From contig JAPPHT010000014.1 of NCBI GenBank assembly GCA_028874795.1, positions 1 through 60,656 of the forward strand: a stretch of DNA of 60,656 nucleotides. Reading direction: 5' to 3'. The translations under genes and the position numbers were made by a program. Below the pieces are notes generated by a model. The model did no database searches, was not told where the DNA came from, and saw only the letters and a list, made by a program, of their open reading frames with translations. The DNA is from Chloroflexota bacterium (lineage in GTDB: Bacteria > Chloroflexota > Dehalococcoidia > Lucifugimonadales > Australimonadaceae). Shown in pieces: positions 53,064 through 60,617 of this stretch (positions are counted from its first letter, which is position 1; each line of letters opens with the position of its first letter).

Positions 53064-53906
53064 GTGATCGTTGACTTCCACACCCACCTGCTCCCCGCTT
53101 CCTTCCAGGAGCGGCACGCCGATCTGGTTGCGCGTGACAACACCTTCGGCACGCTCTTCGCCGCGGGCGGAGCGATGGTCACCGCCGACGAACTCGTCGC
53201 TGCGATGGACGAAAGCGGGGTCGACCTCTCCGTCGTGCTCGGCTTCGGCTGGTGCGATCGTGAGATAGCACGCGAAGCGAACGACTGCCTGCTGGACGCC
53301 GCCGCGCGCTATCCGCAGCGCATCGTCGCGTTCTGCTCCGTGCATCCCGGCTGGGGCGACGACGCCCTGCGGGAGGTGGAGCGCTGCGTAGACGCAGGCG
53401 CCGTCGGCATCGGCGAGTTGCACCCTGCGCTGCAGGGCCTGGACCTCGCCACGGACGACTCCATGGAGCCGCTGGCGCGGTTCGCCGCGGAACGGGGCCT
53501 CCTCGTCAACGTGCATGGCTCGGAGCCGGTCGGCCACGTCTACCCCGGCAAGGGTCCGACGACCCCGGAACGGCTGCTGGCGATCGCGGAACGTTTCCCG
53601 GACGTGCGCTGGATCTTCCCGCACTGGGGCGGCGGGCTCCCGTTCTACGCGCTCATGCCGGAGGTGCGTGCCGCGCTCGCCAACACCTGGTTCGACAGCG
53701 CGGTGTCGCCGTTCCTCTACGACGCGGAGGTATTCGACGTCGCCTCCCGGGCCGTCGGGGCGGACCACGTCCTGTTCGGCTCGGACTACCCCCTGCTCCC
53801 GGCGTCACGCGTCGCTGACCAGGCGCGGAGCACGCTCGACGCCGCAGTGGCGCAGGCCGTGCTCGGCGGCAACGCCGCGAGGCTCCTCGGACTCGCCGAT
53901 GACTGA
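53064..53906 (+). CDS. Amidohydrolase family metal-dependent hydrolase
   Basis: 280 residues, TIM barrel of the amidohydrolase_2 type. Metal and catalytic residues: DFHTHLL (H-x-H), GIGELHP, VNVHGSEP, FPHWGGG and FGSDYP (Asp). Such enzymes hydrolyse or decarboxylate small substrates, often aromatic acids. GTG start at 53064. Its stop is overlapped by the next start. Confidence 0.9.
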   Translation: MIVDFHTHLLPASFQERHADLVARDNTFGTLFAAGGAMVTADELVAAMDESGVDLSVVLGFGWCDREIAREANDCLLDAAARYPQRIVAFCSVHPGWGDDALREVERCVDAGAVGIGELHPALQGLDLATDDSMEPLARFAAERGLLVNVHGSEPVGHVYPGKGPTTPERLLAIAERFPDVRWIFPHWGGGLPFYALMPEVRAALANTWFDSAVSPFLYDAEVFDVASRAVGADHVLFGSDYPLLPASRVADQARSTLDAAVAQAVLGGNAARLLGLADD

Positions 53907-54468
53907 CGACGCTCCGACGCTGCCGGACTACCTGCGTCCGGGGCTGGACCTCGTGTTCGTCGGCATCAACCCCGGCGCCTACTCGGCATCCGTGGGGAAG
54001 TACTTCGCCACGCCGCAGAACCGGTTCTGGGGCGCGCTCAACCGCTCCGGCCTGACCGGCGATCGAGAGCTCGGACCCGGCGACGAAGCCTGGCTGTTCG
54101 AGCATCGCGCCATCGGCTTCACCGACGTGGTCAAGCGCGCGAGCAACAGCGCTTCGAGCCTGCGCGCCCCCGACTTCCGGAAGTGGGCGCCGCTGACGCG
54201 GGAGAAGCTGACCGCCGCGTCCCCGCTCGTGGTCTGCTTCAACGGCATCACGGGCTACAAGTGGTTCCTGCAGTACGCGGAGGGACGCAAGCGGGACGAC
54301 GTCGCGCTCGGTGAGCAGCCGGACAGGCTCGGCGAAAGCCGCGTGTTCGTGGCCCCGAACCCGAGTCCTGCGAACGCCTCTTACTCGCTGTACGACATCG
54401 CGGACTGGTACCGCCGCCTCGGTGATCTGATAGCCCGCGCACGGGAGGAACGCGAGGAGGATGCATGA
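53899..54468 (+). CDS. Mismatch-specific uracil/thymine DNA glycosylase (Mug/TDG-like)
   Basis: 189 residues. The active-site motif FVGINPGAYSA (GINPG) and the second motif VAPNPSPANASYS (NPSPAN) are those of the MUG/TDG subfamily of uracil-DNA glycosylases. It excises uracil or thymine opposite guanine. ATG 53899 overlaps the amidohydrolase end by 8 bases, and its stop overlaps the next start by 4. Confidence 0.9.
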   Translation: MTDDAPTLPDYLRPGLDLVFVGINPGAYSASVGKYFATPQNRFWGALNRSGLTGDRELGPGDEAWLFEHRAIGFTDVVKRASNSASSLRAPDFRKWAPLTREKLTAASPLVVCFNGITGYKWFLQYAEGRKRDDVALGEQPDRLGESRVFVAPNPSPANASYSLYDIADWYRRLGDLIARAREEREEDA

Positions 54469-55031
54469 GCGAGATAGAACGTCTTGCCTCGCTTATCAGG
54501 CAACGGAACGCAGTAGACAACCAGATATCGGCAGTTATCGGTCGCCCTGTACATGCGGGTCACTTGGCAGAGGCAATCACGGCCAAGATCTTCAATATCG
54601 ATTTGCATGAGTCCGCCGCGCATAAGGGGAACGACGGCATATTCACAGGCGGCTCGTATGTAGGCAAAACGGTGGACATAAAGGGCTACTCCAGCAAAGA
54701 CACATTGGGTATGCCAGATGAAGGTAAAACTGGATTCGACGAATCGCTGCCGGACTTCTACCTTGTGCTAGCGGGACCTAGGAAGTCAGCTATCTCCTCG
54801 CGTGGAGCGACCGCTCCATGGACGATTCACTCGGTGCACTTGTTTGATGCTCGCGCACTAGTCGAAAAACTGAGGAAACGTAGACCGCCTCCAAAGATCA
54901 ACGAGGCGACGAGCATTGCGCTTGAGTACTGGGACGCTGCCGAGATTTACCCTCGTAACAACCCTGTTTTTCCGCTCACCGAATCTCAGCGTGAGATGCT
55001 TGCGCTGTTCAGCGAGGCGTCAGTTGGCTGA
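54465..55031 (+). CDS. Hypothetical protein, DUF6998-like; possible PD-(D/E)xK nuclease fold
   Basis: 188 residues. The layout recalls DUF6998: IGRPVHAGHLAEAITAKIF, then GNDGIFTGG, TVDIKGYS, LPDFYLVLAGPRK, AEIYPRNN. The D...D-I-K arrangement (NDG, then VDIK) is what a PD-(D/E)xK nuclease core would show, but this is an inference. Codon use is visibly more AT-rich than in its neighbours, with codons such as GGT AAA ACT, so recent gain is likely. ATG 54465 overlaps the glycosylase stop (ATGA), so it sits in frame with a DNA repair gene and thpR. Confidence 0.65.
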   Translation: MSEIERLASLIRQRNAVDNQISAVIGRPVHAGHLAEAITAKIFNIDLHESAAHKGNDGIFTGGSYVGKTVDIKGYSSKDTLGMPDEGKTGFDESLPDFYLVLAGPRKSAISSRGATAPWTIHSVHLFDARALVEKLRKRRPPPKINEATSIALEYWDAAEIYPRNNPVFPLTESQREMLALFSEASVG

Positions 55032-55608
55032 AGGAAACCTCCGCCTCTTCGTCGCGATCGCCTTTCCGGACGAGGTCCGCGCCGAGTTGAAGCGCGTCGC
55101 AGGCGCGATGCGGGCGTTCGCGCCGCGCGGTACGCGTTGGGCGAACGTGGACGGCGCGCACCTGACCCTTCGGTTCATCGGCAGCACGCCGCCGGACGCG
55201 GCTCCCCCACTTGGCAATGCGGTCGATCGGGCCGCGGATGGCGTCGCGCCCTTCGAGCTGTCGCTGGCGGGTGCCGGCGTCTTTCCGCCGCGGGGCGCGC
55301 CCCGCGTGCTGTGGGTCGGCGTCGGCGGCGCACTGGAGGCGCTGATCGGCCTGCGTGACAGCCTCGAGGACGCGTTCGAGGCCGCCGGCATTCCGCGCGA
55401 CAAGCGGGCCTTCACGCCGCACGTAACACTCGCGAGGGTGAACGCCAGGCTGTCGCGCGACGAAGCGCAGGCGCTGCGCGAACTCGTCGCCGCGCTGGAC
55501 GTCCGACCCGTCGCCTTCGCGGTCCAGGAATTCGGCCTCTACAACAGCGACCTCCTCTCCACCGGCGCGGTCTATACGCGCCTCGCTTCGGCTCGGTTGG
55601 TGGGTTGA
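55024..55608 (+). CDS. thpR: RNA 2',3'-cyclic phosphodiesterase (2H family)
   Basis: 194 residues of the 2H phosphoesterase superfamily. The two H-x-T motifs are HLTLRF and HVTLAR. Likely a ligase/phosphodiesterase acting on RNA ends. The start is TTG 55024, preceded by GAGG 6 bases upstream, overlapping the previous stop by 8 bases. The ORF extends further upstream but that part is antisense-like and non-conserved. Confidence 0.85.
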   Translation: MAEGNLRLFVAIAFPDEVRAELKRVAGAMRAFAPRGTRWANVDGAHLTLRFIGSTPPDAAPPLGNAVDRAADGVAPFELSLAGAGVFPPRGAPRVLWVGVGGALEALIGLRDSLEDAFEAAGIPRDKRAFTPHVTLARVNARLSRDEAQALRELVAALDVRPVAFAVQEFGLYNSDLLSTGAVYTRLASARLVG

Positions 55609-55817
55609 TCCCCTGTCCCTCTGACGCATCATAAGAAACGCGGAGAGTCGGAACGCCTCTTTCTGAGGAGAGAGGTAACGCGCTTCCCCCGCGTGGTGAG
55701 GGTTGCCGGGGTTGAAGCTCAGTCGGATTAGTGACACCGGCTGGTTTCACAGTTGACGACAACGTGGTAACCTGATTCCACAGTCGAAGTTCGCCGGATG
55801 AGACGCAGCACGGGGAC
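55609..55817. other. Gap with a degenerate dispersed-repeat copy
   Basis: The gap between thpR and the capsid locus starts with a degenerate copy of the repeats seen further on (GAGGTAACGCGCTTCCCCC, GTGGTGAGGGTTGCC). CTGATTCCACA at 55772-55782 is repeated exactly at 57092-57102, upstream of the capsid gene. No gene or clear promoter was found. Confidence 0.45.
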
Positions 55818-55851
55818 AAGCCCCGGCCTTGTAGAGGGCCGGGGCTTTTTT
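55818..55851 (+). terminator. Intrinsic terminator
   Basis: Perfect 12-base stem AAGCCCCGGCCT-type (55818-55828 pairing with 55837-55847), 8-base loop, then six T. It ends the proB-to-thpR gene run and separates it from the capsid genes. The stem is symmetrical, with A residues on its left, so it may also act on the other strand. Confidence 0.85.
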
Positions 55852-55897
55852 CGTGCCCGGGGCGTTCTCCGATGCGGACGCACAGAGGAGGCATGAG

Positions 55898-56587
55898 ATG
55901 GAGTCATACGAGGTGAGCACAGGATTGAGTGACCGCGAGCGATGGGAGCGGGAGCGGCTGCTGGAGTCGCTGGAGGCGTATCGCCGGGGACTGGCCGATG
56001 CGCCGGTTGTGCAGAGGTTCTCGGTCTGCCGCGCTGTGGCGCCGAACGACGACCGTCCGCTCACGGTTGTCGCGTCGGATGAGTCCGCCGACCGCCTGGG
56101 CGACGTCGTGCGCGCCGACGGATGGGACCTGGACGCCTACAAACACAATCCTGTGTTTCTGTGGGCGCACGACTATACCCGGACACCGATCGGCCGAAGC
56201 TCCTGGGTGGACGTGGAGGGCTCCCGGCTGGTGGCGACCGTGGAGTTCGCGCCCACGGCCTTCGCCCAGGAGGTCGAGATGCTCTACCGGCAGCGCTTCT
56301 TACGCGCCGTAAGCGTCGGCTTCCGCGCGAGGGCGTTCTCGTTCCGCAAGGGGCGCGACGGCTCGGTGGACGGGATCGAGTACACGAAGCAGGAGTTGCT
56401 GGAGCTGAGCGCCGTCCCGGTGCCGGCGAACCCGCACGCGCTGGCGAAGGCGTTCGAGGGCGGACTCGATGCCCCGCGGCTGCGCCCGCTGTTCACGTTC
56501 GACCTCCCGCCGGCCCCCGTTTCGCCAGAGGACGCGCAGCGCGTGCTGAGCGAGCTTCGCCGCCTCCGCGGTCTGGTCTCGGCGTAG
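55898..56587 (+). CDS. HK97-family phage prohead protease (S78)
   Basis: 229 residues. The family motifs are present: RLGDVVRADGWDLDAYKHNPVFLWAHD with catalytic His91, IGRSSW, and FLRAVSVGF with nucleophile Ser139, followed by ELLELSAVPVPANPHAL. In HK97-like phages this enzyme matures the capsid. ATG 55898 has GAGGAGG 6 bases upstream. It follows a terminator and precedes a small gene and a major capsid gene. No portal or terminase lies upstream, where they would normally be. Confidence 0.9.
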   Translation: MESYEVSTGLSDRERWERERLLESLEAYRRGLADAPVVQRFSVCRAVAPNDDRPLTVVASDESADRLGDVVRADGWDLDAYKHNPVFLWAHDYTRTPIGRSSWVDVEGSRLVATVEFAPTAFAQEVEMLYRQRFLRAVSVGFRARAFSFRKGRDGSVDGIEYTKQELLELSAVPVPANPHALAKAFEGGLDAPRLRPLFTFDLPPAPVSPEDAQRVLSELRRLRGLVSA

Positions 56588-56610
56588 GGCACATGGTGGG
56601 ACTCGGACTT

Positions 56611-56800
56611 GTCATCCCGAGCGGAGCGCAGCGAAGTCGAGGGATCTCTCGGGACTCCCCTCGCCCCTTGGGAGAGGGAAACGCGCTTCAGCGCGAGGGT
56701 GAGGGTGCCCCGGCTGATGAGGGTTGCCCCCGAATCGGTGCTGACGCACCCGCCCTCACCCGCCACTGCGTGGCTGGGGGTGAGGGCTCCGGAATAGGCC
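56611..56800. repeat. Dispersed repeat block between protease and capsid genes
   Basis: Several repeat units are joined: GTCATCCCGAG...GCGAAGTCGAGGGATCTCTCGGG (56611-56653), matching 42493; GGGAAACGCGCTTCAGCGCG at about 56676-56695, repeated at 58649-58668; then CGCCCTCACC...GGTGAGGGC near 56751-56786, a self-complementary part. These are scattered non-coding elements. They fill most of the 259-base gap between the two capsid-related genes. Confidence 0.6.
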
Positions 56801-56846
56801 TTGACAACAAATACGGCCCTGCGCGGGCCGGGAAAGGAGGAGAGCG

Positions 56847-57095
56847 ATGCGGATAGCACAGGTGGTGCGCGTGGCACTGCAGGCGGCCCGGCTGGTCGAT
56901 GGCCTTTGCCGGGTTGCCCCGGAAGCTGCCGAGGCGCTGGAGACCGGAGCGCGGCTGATGCGCGAGTCGGTCCGCGCCGCGCCGGACGGCCTGACCGTAG
57001 CCGAGCGTGACGCGCTGGCGTCTTCGGCGCGCCGGTTCGGCGAAGCGCTCGCGGAAGCGATAGAAGCCGCGCCGGTCGTCCAACAGGAGAACTGA
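56847..57095 (+). CDS. Small helical protein between protease and capsid genes
   Basis: 82 residues, mostly alanine-rich helix (VALQAARLVDGLCRVAPEAAEALE), no known domain. GGAGGAG precedes ATG 56847. It ends 20 bases before the capsid gene and is probably translated with it. A head-decoration, scaffold or cargo role is possible, as is a non-phage function; nothing shows which. Confidence 0.65.
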   Translation: MRIAQVVRVALQAARLVDGLCRVAPEAAEALETGARLMRESVRAAPDGLTVAERDALASSARRFGEALAEAIEAAPVVQQEN

Positions 57096-57115
57096 TTCCA
57101 CACAAGGAGGAGAGC

Positions 57116-58441
57116 ATGTCTGCGATAGACGAGATGCAGAAGGAGATAGTGGAGACACAGGAGTTCGTGCGCGAGCGGCTCGGCCCCGTCACCAAGGAGC
57201 TGACCCTCATGCGCGAGGAGCAGGAGCGGCTCGCCGGCGAGGTGCGCCGTGTGCTGGAGCACGACCGCTCGGTCCGCCGCGACGCCCTGCTGGGCCGGAC
57301 GTCGAACGACCGCGTCCGCGTGCGGGGCGGGAAGCTCGATGGGTTCGACCTTGTGGACCTCGCCGTGATGCGGAGCCTGCTCGCCGCGCAACAGGCGCGC
57401 CCCCAGGACTACGATCCCCGCTCGCTGCGGGCCTGGCAGGACAGCGTCGCCAAGGCGATGGACTCCACGACCGCGGGCGCGGGCGACGAGCTCGTTCCCC
57501 AGGAGGAGGCCCGCCAGCTCTGGGCGGACGTGAACCTCGAAACGGCCGTCGCGTCGCTCTTCGAGACCGTCACGATGCCGTCCAACCCGTTCGACGTGCC
57601 GCTGCAGCTGGGCGACGTCAACTGGTACCCCGGCACGGCGAATGCGGCGACGACCGCCACGGACCTGAAGACTGCGAAGCAGACGCTGACTGCTCACGAG
57701 CTCGTCGGCATGGTGCCGTGGGCGTACGAGCTGGACGAGGACGCCGTCGTCGCGATGATGGCCGAGGTGCGGAGCACGCTGGTGCGCAACGCGGCCCAGG
57801 TGCTGGACGACGTGTTGCTGAACGCGGACACGTCCCCCGCCGGCAACATCAACCACGACGGCGAGGGCCTGACCGCTGCCATGGCGGGCAAGGCGCACTA
57901 CCTGCTGGGGTTCGACGGCCTCCTGCACCTGCCGTTGATCGACAACGCGGCGATGCGGAACAACTTCAACGCGAAGCCGACCGCCGACATGTGCAACCAG
58001 CTGCGGCGGATGCTTGGCAAGTACGGCGTGCGCCCGTCCGAGCTCGCCTTCGTCACGGACGTGGGCACCTACATCGCCATGCAGGCGGTGGACAGCTTCC
58101 AGACGCTGGACAAGCTCGGTCCGCGCGCGACGCTCCTCACCGGGCAGCTGGGCGCGGTTGAGGGCGTCCCCGTCATCGTGTCGGAGCAGTTGCGCCTCGC
58201 CGACGCGGACGGCAAGGTCACGTCGGACGGGAACATCGCGGAGACGGGGCGCTTGCTGCTCGTGAACCGCACCCAGTGGCGCAAGGGCTTCAAGCGCGAG
58301 CTCCTCATCGAGACCGACCGCGACATCCAGAAGCGCCAGAACGTCATGGTCGTGAGCATGCGCGTCGCCTTCGCGGAGCGCTCCGCTGACCGCGCCAACG
58401 CCACGCACACCGCGCTCCACTACAACGTGAAGCACGCGTAG
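57116..58441 (+). CDS. HK97-fold major capsid protein
   Basis: 441 residues. The N-terminal 60 residues are a charged coiled coil like the scaffold delta domain (MQKEIVETQEFVRERL), then a prohead-type body: FETVTMPSNPFDVPL, TAHELVGMVPWAYELDED, LLNADTSPAGNINHDG, MCNQLRRMLGKYG and TLLTGQLGAVEGVPVIVSEQ. The protease gene upstream fits removal of the N-terminal domain. ATG 57116 with GGAGGAG. The body is intact with no stop codons, so it is probably expressed or recently so. Confidence 0.9.
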   Translation: MSAIDEMQKEIVETQEFVRERLGPVTKELTLMREEQERLAGEVRRVLEHDRSVRRDALLGRTSNDRVRVRGGKLDGFDLVDLAVMRSLLAAQQARPQDYDPRSLRAWQDSVAKAMDSTTAGAGDELVPQEEARQLWADVNLETAVASLFETVTMPSNPFDVPLQLGDVNWYPGTANAATTATDLKTAKQTLTAHELVGMVPWAYELDEDAVVAMMAEVRSTLVRNAAQVLDDVLLNADTSPAGNINHDGEGLTAAMAGKAHYLLGFDGLLHLPLIDNAAMRNNFNAKPTADMCNQLRRMLGKYGVRPSELAFVTDVGTYIAMQAVDSFQTLDKLGPRATLLTGQLGAVEGVPVIVSEQLRLADADGKVTSDGNIAETGRLLLVNRTQWRKGFKRELLIETDRDIQKRQNVMVVSMRVAFAERSADRANATHTALHYNVKHA

Positions 58442-58740
58442 CAGCCGCAGCCACCCTCGCCTTATCCCTTCTCCCTTGCCAGGGGAGAGGGATAGGGTGA
58501 GGGTGAACCAGACGCGGGGCGCAGCCCCCGTCATTCCCGCACCGGCGGGAATCCAGAGCGACCGTCAGGTCGCTGGGGAGGCTGGGTCGTGGGAGGAGGC
58601 TGATCCCATCGCCCCCTGGGAGAGAGCCTGCCCTGAGCTTGCCGAACGGGGAAACGCGCTTCAGCGCGTGGGTGAGGGTGAACCAGCGTGCGCGACAAGC
58701 GGAGCGCACACGGCGGTGTAGGGAGGCCCTTGTGCGTTCC
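58442..58740. repeat. Dispersed repeat block downstream of the capsid gene
   Basis: Holds three repeat types: GGGAGAGGGATAGGGTGAGG-like at about 58481-58505, the palindromic GTCATTCCCGC-ACCG-GCGGGAATCC at 58530-58554, and CCTGCCCTGAGCTTGCCGAA followed by GGGAAACGCGCTTCAGCGCG at about 58629-58668. No gene or terminator with a T-tract is seen in these 299 bases. Confidence 0.6.
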
Positions 58741-59577
58741 TTAGCCTGTCCCCACAACCTCCGGCTCGCTGAACGCGAGACGCTCCGCCATCACGCGCAC
58801 CGCCTCCGGGTTGCTGTCGATGAGCAGGTAGCGCCTGCCGTTGCGTGCCGCGGCCTCGCCCGTCGTCCCCGACCCCGCGAAGAAGTCCAACACCAGGTCG
58901 CCGGGGTTGGAATGCACTCGCACGATGCGGTTGAGGATGGCTATGGGTTTCTGGGTCGGGTAGCCCGTGCGCTCGCGCCCCACGGTCGGCACGATCGTCT
59001 GCCACCACACGTCGGTTGGCACCTTGCCGCGCGCCGCCTTCTCTGCTCCCGCGAGGCCCGGCGCCATGTACGGCACCCGGTCGATGGCCTCATGGTGGAA
59101 CGCGTACCGCGCCGGGTCCTTCACGTACCAGAGCAGCGTGTCGTGTTTCGCGGGCCAGCGGCTCTTCGGCCTCCCGCCGTAGTCGTACGCCCAGATGATC
59201 TCGTTCATGAAGCAGTCCCGCCCGAACAAGGCGTCGAGCAGCACCTTGCAGTAGTGCGCCTCCCGGTAGTCGATGTGCAGGAAGAACGAACCCGTGGGCG
59301 AGAGGGTGCGGTAGGCCTCGACGAGCCGGGGCTCCAGGAACGCGAGGAAGTCGTCGAACACGTCGTCGAACGACTGCGCGCCGAGGCGCACCGTCCGGTA
59401 CCGTTTGCCCTGGAACCCCGTGCGGTCGCCGTGGTCGTCGTCGCGCACCGTCCGCAGCCGCTCGCGGCGCTGGGCCTTGCCCGTGTTGAATGGCGGGTCG
59501 ATGTAGATGAGCGCCGCGGAGCCGTCCTCGATGGTCGGCAGCACGTCCATGTTGTCGCCGAGCACGATGCGGTTCAC
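58741..59577 (-). CDS. Site-specific DNA methyltransferase (N4/N6, beta-class order)
   Basis: 278 residues. Motif IV DPPF is at 27-30 near the N-terminus and motif I DFFAGSGTTG is at about 231-240, the order of beta-class methyltransferases; YPTQKP precedes motif I. It should methylate adenine N6 or cytosine N4. GTG 59577 overlaps the HAD stop (GTGA). No restriction endonuclease is adjacent, so it is an orphan methylase or a remnant of a phage or restriction system. Confidence 0.88.
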   Translation of the reverse strand: MNRIVLGDNMDVLPTIEDGSAALIYIDPPFNTGKAQRRERLRTVRDDDHGDRTGFQGKRYRTVRLGAQSFDDVFDDFLAFLEPRLVEAYRTLSPTGSFFLHIDYREAHYCKVLLDALFGRDCFMNEIIWAYDYGGRPKSRWPAKHDTLLWYVKDPARYAFHHEAIDRVPYMAPGLAGAEKAARGKVPTDVWWQTIVPTVGRERTGYPTQKPIAILNRIVRVHSNPGDLVLDFFAGSGTTGEAAARNGRRYLLIDSNPEAVRVMAERLAFSEPEVVGTG

Positions 59578-60299
59578 ATCGGCCCTCCGCTGCCCAGCAG
59601 CGACCGGACGTACGCCGCCGCTTCCGTCAGCGACCCCACGACCTTCACGCCGGCGGGCGCGGACGGCCCCGGCGCGCGCTGCACGAACACAGGCGTGATC
59701 CCCGCCCCGCGTGCTCCCTCCACGTCAGCCGCGATGCTGTCGCCGATGTGCACCGCCTCGCCTGGCTGCACGCCCGCCTGCGCGAGCGCCAGCCGGAAGA
59801 TCCGCGGGTGTGGCTTGGTGACGCCCGCGCTGCCGCTGGTGGCGCGCACCTGCAGGTACTCGCCGATACCGAGCCGGTCGAGCAGCGCGTCGAGTTCGAG
59901 GCCCATGTTGGAGATGACGCCGAGCGTGAGGTCCAGCGCGCGCAGCTCCGCGAGCGCGGCTGTCGCGTCGGGAAGGAGCGTCAGCTCTTCCGGCGCGCTG
60001 CGCACGCGCTCCCAGACACGGAACGCAACGTCCGGGCTCACGTCCGCCGCCCCTGCGCCCGCGAGCAATCGCCGCTCGTACTCGGCGAAGACGGCGTCCC
60101 GCTCCTCCTGCGTCCGCTGTCGCACGGGGCCCTTCGCGTTCTCCTCGTCCAGGTAGGCGTTCGCCGTCTGGTAGGCGCTCCCCACGGCGGACCGCTCGAT
60201 CGCGATGCCCTCTGCCGCTGCCGCGGCCTGCTGCAGGTCTTCCGCCGACGGCCAGTCTGCCAGTGTGCCGTAGAAATCGAAGAACGCGGCCCGTATCAT
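59574..60299 (-). CDS. HAD-superfamily hydrolase (haloacid dehalogenase-like)
   Basis: 241 residues. N-terminal FFDFYGTLADW with nucleophile Asp8 (the D-x-Y-G-T form seen in haloacid dehalogenases and related phosphatases), GVISNMG with the Thr/Ser motif, KPHPRIF with Lys, and HIGDSIAADVEGA. ATG 60299 gives the canonical start; the frame opens further upstream without conservation. Co-transcribed with the methyltransferase gene. Likely a phosphatase or dehalogenase. Confidence 0.88.
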   Translation of the reverse strand: MIRAAFFDFYGTLADWPSAEDLQQAAAAAEGIAIERSAVGSAYQTANAYLDEENAKGPVRQRTQEERDAVFAEYERRLLAGAGAADVSPDVAFRVWERVRSAPEELTLLPDATAALAELRALDLTLGVISNMGLELDALLDRLGIGEYLQVRATSGSAGVTKPHPRIFRLALAQAGVQPGEAVHIGDSIAADVEGARGAGITPVFVQRAPGPSAPAGVKVVGSLTEAAAYVRSLLGSGGPM

Positions 60300-60329
60300 G
60301 CGGTTCAGCCTACCACTCGGCTTCGCTCC

Positions 60330-60617
60330 ATGAGCATCGTTTCCAACGCGCTGCGCGCTTCGCTCGACGTCCTGTTTCCCGTCCGCTGCATCGGCTGCGG
60401 AAGGAGTGGCGCCTACATCTGCGTCCTGTGCCTGGGCAAGGCCAGGAGGACGCAGCCGGGGCCTCCGGGTGGGGAAGGACCGCTCGCCAACGTGATGACG
60501 CCGTTCGTCTACGAGGGCGTTGTGCGCACCGCGGTGCTGCACCTCAAGTACCGGGGCGTCCGCACGCTCGTGCCGGAGATGGCGCGACCGATGGCGTGGG
60601 AGTTAGGGATGCTCTGA
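60330..60617 (+). pseudogene. comF: ComF-family protein, truncated near the contig end
   Basis: 95 residues. ComF start with the zinc finger Cys20-x2-Cys23...Cys31-x2-Cys34 and FVYEGVVRTAVLHLKYRG, the beginning of the phosphoribosyltransferase domain. Full ComF proteins are about 220-240 residues and carry a PRPP-binding motif that is absent here. The frame ends at TGA 60615-60617, and the last 39 bases look unrelated. Either a frameshift, an insertion or misassembly at the contig edge. It is divergent from the HAD gene. Confidence 0.7.

Noticed and set aside
55898-59577. A complete prophage
   Set aside because: No integrase, terminase, portal, tail or lysis gene and no attachment-site duplication was found; only protease, capsid and a methyltransferase.
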